This document shows positions 29,644 through 39,591 of a DNA stretch of 64,000 nt, piece after piece. The notes under the pieces were generated by a model. The model searched no databases, had not been told where the DNA came from, and worked only from the letters and a program-made list of their open reading frames with translations. Every line of letters starts with the position of its first letter. The stretch's first letter is position 1. The translations under genes and the position numbers were made by a program. Location: positions 34,672 through 98,671 of the forward strand of contig NVTU01000001.1 of NCBI GenBank assembly GCA_002401685.1, read 5' to 3'. This stretch comes from Kordiimonadales bacterium. GTDB lineage: Bacteria; Pseudomonadota; Alphaproteobacteria; Sphingomonadales; Kordiimonadaceae.

Positions 29644-32600
29644 TTATCTACTGCGCTTCAAGCTGCGCTTTTCAAACACTTTGGCCTTCACCTCGGTCGC
29701 ATAATCAACATTGCTGAAGATGAAATTGGTTTTATGCCCGGTTTTGTGATTTTCAACCCGGATGGAATGCGTGGTCCATATGCCGCCGATCTCGCGGATA
29801 TCACTGTTCAGCACCGTTTTCAGGTGGTTGCCATTCGTATCCCACATCTCTGCCTTGCGGCTCATCATAATGCTGGGATCAATACGCCACAGCACACGGC
29901 TGTAGCCCAGTTCCTTGGCAATCTTCTCTGTTTTTGGCGTACCTTCGATCACCACTGTTTCAAACCCGTCAACGGTCTCATTGCCTATGGTTTTGAAAGT
30001 GTAATCTTCGGCTGCAACTTTACTTTCCTTTTTAATGTCCTCAAACGAAAGGTCCGTACCAAGGAAGTAATCACCGCGATCCGACGCTGAAATGCGCCGT
30101 ATTTTCCGGAGAGCAGGCAGATAAAGCCACTGGTCATCATCCCGGTCGGCTTCTGGATAGTCATAGGTAAGAAACCCTGTACCCTTCACGCTGGATGGGC
30201 CCGTATAGTATAGCACAGTGCGCTTCTCGGCACCGAAATACCGGCGGTAGCCAATGGTATCCCGCTTGCGGATCTTGCCGCGCCTGTCGATCAATTCCAT
30301 CTTCAGGTTACGCGTTGCCCATTCGCCGTCATCGCGTGCGTTAATGGCCGCGATGATCGCGTCTGCATCAGAAAGATCAGCCGCTTCCGCCGTATCCGCC
30401 AGAACAATCCATCCGGCAACTGCCATGGCTGCAACAGTGCCAACAGCCGCGCCCACGGGCTTACCAACGGGAGCGCCGTCCTCGTCAGCGAACAGAAATG
30501 CGGGCTTAAGAAGCTTACCAAGCGTGGGCAGGATCGTAAGGCCCGCAATGAAACTCGCCGTCACTGCAGTAACAACCAGCCCGCCAAAACGGATCAGTGG
30601 CGGAACTTCGCTGGTCATCAGTACGGCAAAGCCGAGGCCAAGGGCGGCGAAATTAAAGAATAGTGCCCTGCCCGTGGACGGAAACAGATCGACCATGCGC
30701 TCGTCGTAACTGCCGGTGCGGGTGGCAATAAGTTCCTTCATTCGGTCAAGCGTATGAATGGCGAAATCGATACCCAGCCCGATCGCGATCGCGGCAAACA
30801 TACTGGTACCTACGCCGAGCCAAATGCCCGAGAAGCCCATCACCGCGTACACAAGTAGCAACGCCATCGCCACCGGAATAAGAGAAAATAACCCCGCTAC
30901 AAAAGACCGGAATACAATGATTGCCGCAATGAACACGAACAGCAGGGAAAGCCCCAAGCTTTTGGTATGGTTGAGCGAGATGGTTTTAAGCCATTTGTGG
31001 TTCACTGCCACCCGGCCGGACAGGTTCGCAGTGATCTCGCCGGTGTTAAACTCCGTATCTACATAGGTTTGGATTTGCGGCATAATTTTCGTCAGCAGCA
31101 CATAATCAGCTGTGGGCAAATTAAAACGTACATTGGCCAAGCGGTAATCATAATCGATCTCTTCTTCAAAATCGGTTGGGTCACCCGATACCGAATAGAG
31201 GAAGAACAGTTGCGCCACCAAGTCTGGGTCTTCAGGGATGGTGTAGAACTCGTCCCTATTCTCGTTCACCGCTTTATGCATCTGCTTGATGTAATCGACA
31301 ACGGACGTGGAACCGTTAACCGCGGGGATAGCTTCTACGAACTTCTGCAATGCCTCAATACGCTTCAGGTGGCGCGGTTGATACAAGGCTTCAGCGTCCT
31401 TAGTTTCAATGGCAATATCAAGAAAGTAGGTGCCGTCCATGCGCTTGTTAATCGCGCCGTCAGCGATATAAAGCGGTTCGTCCGTTTGGAAGTTTTCAAT
31501 CTGCTGTTCCTGAACAATCACCTTCGACGTACCGATGATGCCAACCGTTGCGACCATCAGCGAGAATGCAATTGTGAACTTTGGGCTAGCCATTGCCGCC
31601 TTGCCAATACGGGTCATTGCTCTGCCGTAGCGGTCATTGGTGTTTTTGCCAGTAAACAGCTTACTGGGCTTCAACTTAAACAGCGTTAAAGCAGCGGGTA
31701 AAATCGTCATCGAGTAAAACCAAGCGGCTGAAACACCGACAGCGGCGAACAAACCGAAATATTTCATCGGCGGCATTTCTGCGCCGAACCAAAGCCCCAT
31801 GAAACCCGCGACAGTTGTCACACTGGTGAGTGTTACCGGCTTCCACATTTTCACCATGGTGCGCACGGCTATTTCCTGTTTGCCTGCATCTGGCATGCGT
31901 ACGCGTTCTTCGTAGAACTGGCTTAAAATATGGATACTGTCCGCGACCGCGATACCAATAAGGATGGTAGCCAAGCCGTTGGTGATTACAAAGAATGAGA
32001 CCCCAAACGCCGCCATAGACCCGAGCGCCGCCGCAACGGTGCCTATCACGATAAGGTTTGGCAGCAGCATGCCACCAAGGGTACGGAAGGCCACAAACAG
32101 CACCACAGTGATAATCAGCCCCGCAAGCGGGTTGAGCGTTTTGGCATCATTATCAATATAAGTTGCCAAATAGCCTGCAATGGCCCCAACGCCTGCCACA
32201 TGAACTTCGTCGCCGTCAGCTTTGGGGGTGGCCGCAATTATATCCATGATCTCTTGGTAGGTGGCTTCAGACGTGCCCTGATCAATAAGCTCAACCACGA
32301 TCAAAGTCGCTGTGCCGTCACGAGCAACTAGAGCCCCCTGATAAAGCGGGAAGTCTGCGATCGCTGCCTTGATGGCATCTGCGCGCGCCTGGGTATTCGG
32401 GTATGGATCATAAAACTCCGTAACCTCCATACCGTCATTAGTGCCTACAATGTTACTTTCCGTCGAAAGGCTGGTGACCTTATCTGGGTCAACATTGCCG
32501 AGCTTTGAGACAGCATCGGTCAGCACTTGCACCAAGTGCAGGCTGCCGGGGTTAAAGACGCCGGTCTTCCCGTCATTGATAACCGCAATAACAATCGGAT

Positions 32601-32811
32601 CCTCTAGGCCAAAGGTCTCGCGCACCTGCTCGCGGTATATAAGCACCGGGTCATCATCTGCGATGAAAGCATCGGCGCTGGTATCCTTATGGAGTTGCGG
32701 CACAAACGAGCCGATTGCTGCGATTGAAAGCAGGCTGAGGATCAGCAGTGTCTTTGGCCAATTGGTGAGCGCGGTGAAAAAGGCTTCTGCTCTGGAGGAT
32801 GGTTGTATCAT
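29644..32811 (-). CDS. RND (MMPL/HpnN-like) exporter fused to LolA-like outer-membrane lipoprotein-sorting domain
   Basis: Two TM blocks of RND type, then a signal-peptide-like helix ending ...LADTAEAA, then KMELIDRRGKIRKRDTIGYRRYFG...YLPALRKIRRISASDRGDYFLGTDLSFED (LolA-like). Confidence 0.85.
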   Translation of the reverse strand: MIQPSSRAEAFFTALTNWPKTLLILSLLSIAAIGSFVPQLHKDTSADAFIADDDPVLIYREQVRETFGLEDPIVIAVINDGKTGVFNPGSLHLVQVLTDAVSKLGNVDPDKVTSLSTESNIVGTNDGMEVTEFYDPYPNTQARADAIKAAIADFPLYQGALVARDGTATLIVVELIDQGTSEATYQEIMDIIAATPKADGDEVHVAGVGAIAGYLATYIDNDAKTLNPLAGLIITVVLFVAFRTLGGMLLPNLIVIGTVAAALGSMAAFGVSFFVITNGLATILIGIAVADSIHILSQFYEERVRMPDAGKQEIAVRTMVKMWKPVTLTSVTTVAGFMGLWFGAEMPPMKYFGLFAAVGVSAAWFYSMTILPAALTLFKLKPSKLFTGKNTNDRYGRAMTRIGKAAMASPKFTIAFSLMVATVGIIGTSKVIVQEQQIENFQTDEPLYIADGAINKRMDGTYFLDIAIETKDAEALYQPRHLKRIEALQKFVEAIPAVNGSTSVVDYIKQMHKAVNENRDEFYTIPEDPDLVAQLFFLYSVSGDPTDFEEEIDYDYRLANVRFNLPTADYVLLTKIMPQIQTYVDTEFNTGEITANLSGRVAVNHKWLKTISLNHTKSLGLSLLFVFIAAIIVFRSFVAGLFSLIPVAMALLLVYAVMGFSGIWLGVGTSMFAAIAIGLGIDFAIHTLDRMKELIATRTGSYDERMVDLFPSTGRALFFNFAALGLGFAVLMTSEVPPLIRFGGLVVTAVTASFIAGLTILPTLGKLLKPAFLFADEDGAPVGKPVGAAVGTVAAMAVAGWIVLADTAEAADLSDADAIIAAINARDDGEWATRNLKMELIDRRGKIRKRDTIGYRRYFGAEKRTVLYYTGPSSVKGTGFLTYDYPEADRDDDQWLYLPALRKIRRISASDRGDYFLGTDLSFEDIKKESKVAAEDYTFKTIGNETVDGFETVVIEGTPKTEKIAKELGYSRVLWRIDPSIMMSRKAEMWDTNGNHLKTVLNSDIREIGGIWTTHSIRVENHKTGHKTNFIFSNVDYATEVKAKVFEKRSLKRSR

Positions 32812-32845
32812 TGGTTATCTCGCATATTTGAGTAAACGCTTATCC

Positions 32846-32857
32846 GTGTAGATACAC
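32846..32857. promoter_or_regulatory. MarR operator copy 1 (GTGTAGATACAC)
   Basis: One mismatch from the GTGTATATACAC palindrome; 35 bp upstream of the RND gene. Confidence 0.55.
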
Positions 32858-32878
32858 ATATAAGCGCAAAAAACAGCC

Positions 32879-33094
32879 TTAAGCCCTTTGCATTTCAAGG
32901 GCTTTTATCGTGGCATCTTGCCTGTCAACTTGGTCGCGCAAACGGCGCACCTCCGCCGCCAATGCCAGCCTTCCGTCATGCTCAGAGACCGTATCAAGCG
33001 CCGTAGCCCAACGCGTCAGCCACGCCCAAAACTCACCAGCCATAGCGCTAGCAACCGGCTCTTTTTGGGTGGGTGTTCTTTCCGTATCTGTCAT
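32879..33094 (-). CDS. Small hypothetical protein (71 aa)
   Basis: Short ORF between marR-like gene and RND gene with its own copy of the operator upstream. Confidence 0.55.
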   Translation of the reverse strand: MTDTERTPTQKEPVASAMAGEFWAWLTRWATALDTVSEHDGRLALAAEVRRLRDQVDRQDATIKALEMQRA

Positions 33095-33114
33095 GATCAG
33101 TCTTTCTTTTTGTA

Positions 33115-33126
33115 GTGTATATACAC
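33115..33126. promoter_or_regulatory. MarR operator copy 2 (GTGTATATACAC, perfect palindrome)
   Basis: 21 bp upstream of the 71-aa ORF start. Confidence 0.6.
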
Positions 33127-33175
33127 ATGCTATTTTGTAGCTTACGCAGACTGGACCTTTTCAGGCATCAGCGGC

Positions 33176-33622
33176 CTACAAATCTTTAAATTGGTCTATT
33201 GAGGACGAGATGTCAGACCAGGCTTGTGCCCCAATCTCAGATTTCAGGGTCGCCTGAACTCCCTGCCACAAGGGAATAGCGTCTTCAAGAACTGCAAGGC
33301 CTTGGTCTGTAATTTCTGCAGTCCGCGCTCGCCGAAACCCTTCTTCCGACAGCTTAATAAATCCCCTACGCTCCAGCGGCTGCAGGTTGCGCAGCAACGT
33401 TGTTCGTTCCAACCCCATTTTTTCCGCTAGCTCAGAAAGCGTCATGCCTTCCAGCAGCGTAATTACATTCAGCATAGAAAACTGCGTGCCCTTGATGCCC
33501 GCAGGCTTCAGGGCCTCATCATAGCGGCGGCTAAGTTTGCGCGTTGCCTCTCGCATTTTGTAGGCAACACACTGCCCGGCAACATCACGCCTAAGCGTTT
33601 CTATAACTGTTTTTCTGTTCAT
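33176..33622 (-). CDS. MarR-family transcriptional regulator
   Basis: LLEGMTLSELAEKMGLERTTLLRNLQPLERRGFIKLSEEGFRRARTAEITDQG winged helix; ATG 33622. Confidence 0.85.
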   Translation of the reverse strand: MNRKTVIETLRRDVAGQCVAYKMREATRKLSRRYDEALKPAGIKGTQFSMLNVITLLEGMTLSELAEKMGLERTTLLRNLQPLERRGFIKLSEEGFRRARTAEITDQGLAVLEDAIPLWQGVQATLKSEIGAQAWSDISSSIDQFKDL

Positions 33623-33626
33623 ATAT

Positions 33627-33638
33627 GTGTATATACAC
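33627..33638. promoter_or_regulatory. MarR operator copy 3 (GTGTATATACAC, perfect palindrome)
   Basis: Immediately upstream of the marR-like start codon. Confidence 0.6.
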
Positions 33639-33720
33639 GTTCGCGACTCTTTTTTCAAGAGGTAGCCAGAAAAAACTGGAGCAATCGGCCGATGGAAAAT
33701 GAATTAGCCTGCTCGCGCAC

Positions 33721-33752
33721 AAAAAAAGGCGCCAGTCCTAAAACCAGCGCCC
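33721..33752 (-). terminator. Terminator downstream of metalloprotease gene
   Basis: On the - strand: GGCGCTGGTTTTAGGACTGGCGCC then TTTTTTT. Confidence 0.6.
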
Positions 33753-33795
33753 TTCAATTACACACGCCTCAAATGAGGCGCTATTTCCTTAGAAG

Positions 33796-36270
33796 CTAGT
33801 CCGCATCCAGTGCTTTGGCGATTTTCCCTGCCAAATTCTGGAAGTGAATGCCAGACATTGTCGACGCGTTTTTAGACCCTACGCGGCTAAGCTGCTTCTC
33901 CAGCGTTACCAGCGTGGAACGGCAAAGCGCGCGGTAATCATCGCTCACCTTGTCATCGCCGCTAGACGGCGCTTCAACACCTGCGATAAGCAGATTCACC
34001 ATTGATGCCTGAAGCCGACGACGGAAAGCAGAAACATCAGGGTTACGCTTCCGTGCCTCTTCAAACACGGCCGACCTAACATCTGAGAATAGCTCAACTG
34101 GGCTGTAAGTCTCGATGCCACCAGCGCGGAATGTGACCATACGGTCAATGCGCCGTGCAGACAAAAGCTGGCCAAGTGGCCGCGTGCCAAAGCGCGTGAC
34201 TGCATCCAGGTAGAAATCGTAGCCAACACGCTTCAGTACTTCTTTATTCTTCCAGAAAGCTGGAAGTTTAAAGGCATACTTTGCGATATAGGCAAACGCC
34301 TCTTTCTGCTTATCCATCGGGTAGGATGTGTAAACATCGGTGTCGGCATGGCCCTGAGCAAGCTCGTTGCGGTAAACCGCAGAACCAACATATTTGGTCA
34401 CGTGGCCAAGCTCGCGGGCATACTGAGATGCAAGCGCGCCGTAGGCTACGCGTACTTCCGCGTATGTTTTTCCGTCTTCGTAGGAAGCAGCGTCGACGAC
34501 ATTTGCCATAATACGCTCAAGGTTTTTCATACCCAGCAGGCTGGCTTCCATTGCATCATCACCGATATCTTCGGTTTGAATGCGCGGATCATAAGCAAGA
34601 CCAGCTGAGTAAGAATCCCAGCGCAACGCCTTGTTGGTTAGCTGGCGATCAGCAATTTTGTTAAGCAACGGCACTTCATCGTCAGCGGAAAGATCACCCG
34701 CGAACTCTTTATAACCCCATTCAACAGCGAAGTTATCATAAGGGCCGGTCACATAATCAATCGGCGATACACCGTCTTCTGGCTGCATCACATAATTGAA
34801 GCGCGCGTAATCCATAATGGAAGATGCAACACCGTTTTTGGCAACGAAGGCCGGGTCACGCAATTGCGCAACCGTATAAGCGTTTGAGCCAATGAAGTTA
34901 TGGTGCAGGCCAATTGAGTGCCCTACTTCGTGTGCCACAACAAACCGTACCAAATCAGACATGACATCATCCGGCAGTGGTAGTGATTTAGCGCGTGGGT
35001 CGGTAGCGCCGGCTTGAGCGAAATACCATTCTTCCAAAAGCTTCAGCACATTATGGTACATGCGCACATCAGCTTCGATGATCTCACCCGTACGCGGATC
35101 GGCCACATGCGGGCCATTGGCGTTTGGAATGTTGGATGGTACCCAACGAATTACAGCGTAACGCGCATCTTCCGGGTCCCAGTCAGGATCTTCTTCAACT
35201 GTCGGTGCCATCTTGGCAACGATGCCATTTTTAAAACCAGCTTTTTCGAAAGCAGATTGCCAAAATTCAATACCTTCACGTACGGCTTCAATGTAGCGCG
35301 TTGGCGTACCACGATCGATATACCAGGTGATCGGCTTCTTCGGCTCGCTCATCGCGGCAGATGGGTCTTTCTTCTCAAGCCGCCAGCGTTTGATATAGCG
35401 CCGGGTATCTACTTTGTTTTTGTCACCGCTGAAATCAGCATAGCGGGCATCAAAGAAACCAACACGGTGGTTATAATGGCGCGGCTTCATTAGATCGTCC
35501 GGCAGAGCGAAAATAGAATGGCGGATTTCCGCCGTGATGTTCTCTGTTTTTTTGCCGTTCTTGCGTGTGAAGCGACCAAGCACGCGGGCTTCGACGTTGC
35601 GCTCAAAGGATTTAACATTTTTGATGATGGAAACTTTTGCGTCCATCTTATCGTCGCGCATACCCTCAAGGCCTTTGACCTTACCCATGAAAATGGAGGT
35701 AACCTCGATAACCGGTGTTTTATCTTCGCCGAAAGTAACAATTGGCAATTTCGCGAGGACAGCGTCCAGATCAGATGCGTCCACCACAAACGTCTCAGGC
35801 TCACCTGCTTTTGAGATCACTGAGTAATCGCGACCGCGCAGGATAATGTCATCATTGATGCGTTCAAAATATACATATTGGCGCGAGCTGTCGGCGCTGA
35901 TCAGGCCTTTTTTGGTCTGGATACCAGCAACTTTTACCTGCCACACAAATTCGCGGCCAAGTTGGTCCGCAGGGATTTCGAAATAGGCTTTATTATCAAC
36001 AAGGTGGGTCGTAAAGACACCGGTACGGGTGATCGCCTTTTCAGTGATTACGTCTTCGTACTTTTTAATCTTCGACTTTTTCTTTTTATCTTTTTTGTTG
36101 TCTTTATCGTCGCCGTTCTCTTCAGCGCCTTCTTTTTTCTCGTCGTCCTGCTTTTTAGGGGCCTTTTCATCCATAAAGGCGCGGCTTTCGCCGAAATCAG
36201 AAGCGGTTGCAGATACCGCAGATAGTGCCAGCAGACTAGTGACGCATGCCAGCTTAATGACGTTAACCAT
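33796..36270 (-). CDS. Zinc-dependent metalloprotease (DUF5117/DUF4953 type)
   Basis: VAHEVGHSIGLHHNF (HExxHxxGxxH); signal peptide from MVNVIKLACVTSLLALSAVSATA. Confidence 0.88.
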   Translation of the reverse strand: MVNVIKLACVTSLLALSAVSATASDFGESRAFMDEKAPKKQDDEKKEGAEENGDDKDNKKDKKKKSKIKKYEDVITEKAITRTGVFTTHLVDNKAYFEIPADQLGREFVWQVKVAGIQTKKGLISADSSRQYVYFERINDDIILRGRDYSVISKAGEPETFVVDASDLDAVLAKLPIVTFGEDKTPVIEVTSIFMGKVKGLEGMRDDKMDAKVSIIKNVKSFERNVEARVLGRFTRKNGKKTENITAEIRHSIFALPDDLMKPRHYNHRVGFFDARYADFSGDKNKVDTRRYIKRWRLEKKDPSAAMSEPKKPITWYIDRGTPTRYIEAVREGIEFWQSAFEKAGFKNGIVAKMAPTVEEDPDWDPEDARYAVIRWVPSNIPNANGPHVADPRTGEIIEADVRMYHNVLKLLEEWYFAQAGATDPRAKSLPLPDDVMSDLVRFVVAHEVGHSIGLHHNFIGSNAYTVAQLRDPAFVAKNGVASSIMDYARFNYVMQPEDGVSPIDYVTGPYDNFAVEWGYKEFAGDLSADDEVPLLNKIADRQLTNKALRWDSYSAGLAYDPRIQTEDIGDDAMEASLLGMKNLERIMANVVDAASYEDGKTYAEVRVAYGALASQYARELGHVTKYVGSAVYRNELAQGHADTDVYTSYPMDKQKEAFAYIAKYAFKLPAFWKNKEVLKRVGYDFYLDAVTRFGTRPLGQLLSARRIDRMVTFRAGGIETYSPVELFSDVRSAVFEEARKRNPDVSAFRRRLQASMVNLLIAGVEAPSSGDDKVSDDYRALCRSTLVTLEKQLSRVGSKNASTMSGIHFQNLAGKIAKALDAD

Positions 36271-36429
36271 ACTTTCCTCCCAAGACTTTGGTTTATTCAA
36301 GTTTAGCTTCTAATTTTAAAAGGACCCCTTGGAAAGAAGTTTCGGCCGAAACTAAACTTTTGGGATAGCCGTTCGCACCTAAAAATTAGATACTTAGCCA
36401 ATACAGGAAGAAAGAGCATACGGTGAGGT

Positions 36430-37377
36430 TCAACTGTTGGGCTTTTCCATGTTTATGTCAGCCAAAGCCAAGCTTTCCACGGTAAGCTGCTCCCGACAAG
36501 AGGAACAAACCGCAATCGCCTGCAGCGCCTGCTTGCAGGGCTTATGCTCAAGCGTCAGTGACGGCGTGCGACCCCCACCAAAACATTCCTCACCCCATTG
36601 CAGTAGGAACAGAAGGATGGGGTACAAGTCTAGCCCTTTGCTGGTTAGCTTATAATCGAACCTCTCAGGATTTTGCTGATACGCTTTTTTTGTGAAAAGC
36701 TTCTTCTCAATCAGCCAATTGAGCCGAGTTGTTAGAATGTTTGTAGAGACACTGGTCTCCTTCAAAAATCCGTCATAGCGGCTGATGCCCATAAAGGCCG
36801 CCCGCAGCATCAAGGTCGACCAGCGGTCGCCAAATATCTCCGATATCTCATCAAACAGCATGGTCCCACCGGACCGCGACTTTGCCAGCCCCGCCTGCCT
36901 CCGCCGTTTCATATAGCCTGCAGCGCCTTGATTGGCATGCGCGGTCAGCGAACGGGTAACATCAATCGCCTGCACTTCTTCACTACAGTGTCCACACACA
37001 CAGATCGGCGACATATTCTGACCACAGGACCGGTGGTGTAATTTTACTGAAATACGGTCCGGACCAGCGTTCCATGCCTGCTCCCAACGCAACATCATCA
37101 GCGCAACCGGGAACAAAGCCGCCCCCTTTTCATCAAGGATATACTCGTAGCGCTTAGGCTTTTCGTAATAGAGCCGTTTTTTCAATACACCTGCTGCCAC
37201 AAGTTTTTTAAGGCGGGTACTGATCACGGCTTTCATCAAGCCCGTGATGCGCTGAAACGCATCAAATCGACGCGTTCCAAGCCATACGCTCTCCATCAAC
37301 AGTAACGTTGGCGCATCACAAATGATGTCTACCGCTTTCCAAATTGCATCTGGCTGCGGTTTAGAATCTAGGGTCAC
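36430..37377 (-). CDS. HxlR-family regulator with two tandem HxlR domains
   Basis: Domain 1 ATLLLMESVWLGTRRFDAFQRITGLMKAVISTRLKKLVAAGVLKKRLY; domain 2 RWSTLMLRAAFMGISRYDGFLKETSVSTNILTTRLNWLIEKKLFTKKAY. Confidence 0.85.
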   Translation of the reverse strand: MTLDSKPQPDAIWKAVDIICDAPTLLLMESVWLGTRRFDAFQRITGLMKAVISTRLKKLVAAGVLKKRLYYEKPKRYEYILDEKGAALFPVALMMLRWEQAWNAGPDRISVKLHHRSCGQNMSPICVCGHCSEEVQAIDVTRSLTAHANQGAAGYMKRRRQAGLAKSRSGGTMLFDEISEIFGDRWSTLMLRAAFMGISRYDGFLKETSVSTNILTTRLNWLIEKKLFTKKAYQQNPERFDYKLTSKGLDLYPILLFLLQWGEECFGGGRTPSLTLEHKPCKQALQAIAVCSSCREQLTVESLALADINMEKPNS

Positions 37378-37496
37378 GATCTCTGGCTCCGTGGCTTAGT
37401 TATGTTCTGTTGATAGAGGAAGGTACTGCCCTTGTCTATCAAGCCATGCGTTCACCTGCAGTTTACAAGAAGGCTTGACTGATCGGCCACTTAGAT

Positions 37497-37519
37497 TAAG
37501 TATTGTTATGCAAGTCACT
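37497..37519. promoter_or_regulatory. Shared element TAAGTATTGTTATGCAAGTCACT, copy 1
   Basis: 22/23 identity to 41111-41133; in the divergent HxlR/thiolase gap. Confidence 0.6.
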
Positions 37520-37536
37520 AGGCAATTGGATACAAA

Positions 37537-38727
37537 ATGGACGCTTATATTTATGATGCGGTGCGAACCGCCAGAGGAGCAGCACACCCGCAAGGTGGCC
37601 TAGCTGGCGTAAAACCACACGCCCTACTCAAAACCACACTAACGGCACTAAAGGCGCGAAACGTAGATACTGCCGCGCCGTCCGAACTGATTATAGGCTG
37701 CGTGACACAAACAGGTGAGCAAGGCGGCCACATTGCCCGAACAGCAGCGATACTCGCAGACCTACCGACGAGCACGTCTGCTATGATGCTCAATAATTTT
37801 TGCTGTTCTGGCCTTGATGCATGCCAGATAGCAGGCCTTAAAACTGCCGCTACACACGAGCTTATTTACGCTGGCGGCGTGGAAAGCATGTCCCGCGTTG
37901 CCGCTTTTTCCGATAAAGGGCCTTATTATTCTGACCCGGAGACCATGCAAGCTGCCAGTTTTGCACCGTTATGGATCAGCGCCGACTTTGTTGCCACGTC
38001 GTACGATATCAGCCGGGTCGACGCCGATACTTACGCAGTGCAGTCCCAGCAGAAAGCGGCAATAGCGCAGGCTGAAAAACGCGCGAACGGTTCCATCATA
38101 CCGGTAGAAACCCCGACAGGTATTTTTGAAGTAGATGAGACACCTCGCCCAAACACCACTCAGGAAAGGCTTGCTAAACTCGATACTCTTCATGAAAAGT
38201 TTGGCCCCCCGAGCATTGACGCGTCTTTCCTGAAAAAACATCCATCGCATGCGGTGGTTTCTCACATCCACCATGTGGGAAGTGCGCCGAGCCTGGCAGA
38301 CGCCGCAGCCTTGGTCTTGATTGGCTCCGCAGAGGCAGGTCAAGCGAACCGCTTGAAGCCGCGCGCCAGAATACTTTCCGTCGCCAATGCAGCCGCAGAC
38401 CCCTTGCTGTCCTTAACCGGCGGCATCGACGCCGCTAAAGTCGCACTGACCCGGGCAGGCCTGAAAGCTGGTGATATCGATCTCTACGAATTTAACGAAG
38501 CCTACGCCGCCGTCTGCCTGCTATTCCAAAAGGAGCTTGGCATCGACCCTGCCACAATGAATGTAAATGGCGGCGCTATTGCACTTGGCCACCCAATGGG
38601 TGCCACAGGGGCCATCTTAATCGGCACAATTTTAGATGAACTAGAACGCCGCGGCCAATCAACCGGCCTTATTTCACTGTCTGGCGCCGCAGGGCTTGGC
38701 AGCGCCATGATTATCGAACGGGTATAA
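37537..38727 (+). CDS. Thiolase (acetyl-CoA acetyltransferase family)
   Basis: NNFCCSGLDA (Cys), NEAYAA, GGAIALGHPMGATGA. Confidence 0.9.
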   Translation: MDAYIYDAVRTARGAAHPQGGLAGVKPHALLKTTLTALKARNVDTAAPSELIIGCVTQTGEQGGHIARTAAILADLPTSTSAMMLNNFCCSGLDACQIAGLKTAATHELIYAGGVESMSRVAAFSDKGPYYSDPETMQAASFAPLWISADFVATSYDISRVDADTYAVQSQQKAAIAQAEKRANGSIIPVETPTGIFEVDETPRPNTTQERLAKLDTLHEKFGPPSIDASFLKKHPSHAVVSHIHHVGSAPSLADAAALVLIGSAEAGQANRLKPRARILSVANAAADPLLSLTGGIDAAKVALTRAGLKAGDIDLYEFNEAYAAVCLLFQKELGIDPATMNVNGGAIALGHPMGATGAILIGTILDELERRGQSTGLISLSGAAGLGSAMIIERV

Positions 38728-38728
38728 A

Positions 38729-39520
38729 ATGACTATTTCAATTTCCACATTATTTGCTACCAGCTTGGGTGTCTCAGCAGGAATTTTTCTTCTAGTTTGG
38801 GCCATCAGTGTTTTGAAAAAAGATGCCAGTATTGTTGATATCCTTTGGGGGCCTGCCTGTGCCGTCCCCGGCATCACAGCTTACTGGGTTGCAGGCACGG
38901 GCCACCCGCAGCAACTATTGCTCGTGACGCTTGTCAGCATTTGGGCCGTGCGTCTCTCGCTTTATTTGGCAAAACGCAATCTGCCACACGGTGAAGATTA
39001 CCGCTATGTACGCATGCGCAAACGGTCCAAGAGCGATACAGCCTTCATTTTCAAAAGCCTGTGGTACGTGTTTGGCATGCAGCTTGTTATTTCATGGATT
39101 ATTTCGCTGCCGGTTCAACTGGGTATAATCGGCTTGGAAGGCGACAGCATAAGCACCTTGGCGTATGTTGGCGCAGCGTTATGGTTGCTCGGCTTTGGCT
39201 TTGAAACGATCGGTGACCACCAGTTAACCCAGTTTAAAAAGAACCCTTCGAATATGGGTAAACTGATGACAACAGGCCTCTGGGCATGGACCCGCCACCC
39301 GAATTACTTTGGCGACAGCATGGTCTGGACGGGGCTTACTGTCATCGCGTTCGCAGCGCCTTACGGCATATACACTATCGTCAGCCCGCTACTGATGGCT
39401 CTGTTCCTTGTTAAAGTCAGCGGGAAAGCATTGACGGAACGCCACATGGTGGAGAAATACCCAGAGTATGAAGCTTATAAAGCCTCTACGAGCGGCTTTA
39501 TCCCGATGCCGCCAAAATAA
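38729..39520 (+). CDS. DUF1295 (steroid 5-alpha-reductase-like) membrane protein
   Basis: TGLWAWTRHPNYFGDSMVWTG motif, multiple TMs. Confidence 0.85.
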   Translation: MTISISTLFATSLGVSAGIFLLVWAISVLKKDASIVDILWGPACAVPGITAYWVAGTGHPQQLLLVTLVSIWAVRLSLYLAKRNLPHGEDYRYVRMRKRSKSDTAFIFKSLWYVFGMQLVISWIISLPVQLGIIGLEGDSISTLAYVGAALWLLGFGFETIGDHQLTQFKKNPSNMGKLMTTGLWAWTRHPNYFGDSMVWTGLTVIAFAAPYGIYTIVSPLLMALFLVKVSGKALTERHMVEKYPEYEAYKASTSGFIPMPPK

Positions 39521-39545
39521 GGCGATACGGCTGAGGCATAAACAG

Positions 39546-39574
39546 AAAAGGCTCCCAAATAGGGAGCCTTTTTT
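39546..39574. terminator. Bidirectional rho-independent terminator
   Basis: AAGGCTCCC-aaata-GGGAGCCTT flanked by A- and T-runs, between convergent genes. Confidence 0.8.
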
Positions 39575-39591
39575 CATAAGAGCAACCGCAG

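Noticed and set aside
30967-31689. 240-aa + strand ORF
   Set aside because: Fully antisense to the strongly supported RND gene; low-complexity translation typical of opposite-strand ORFs.
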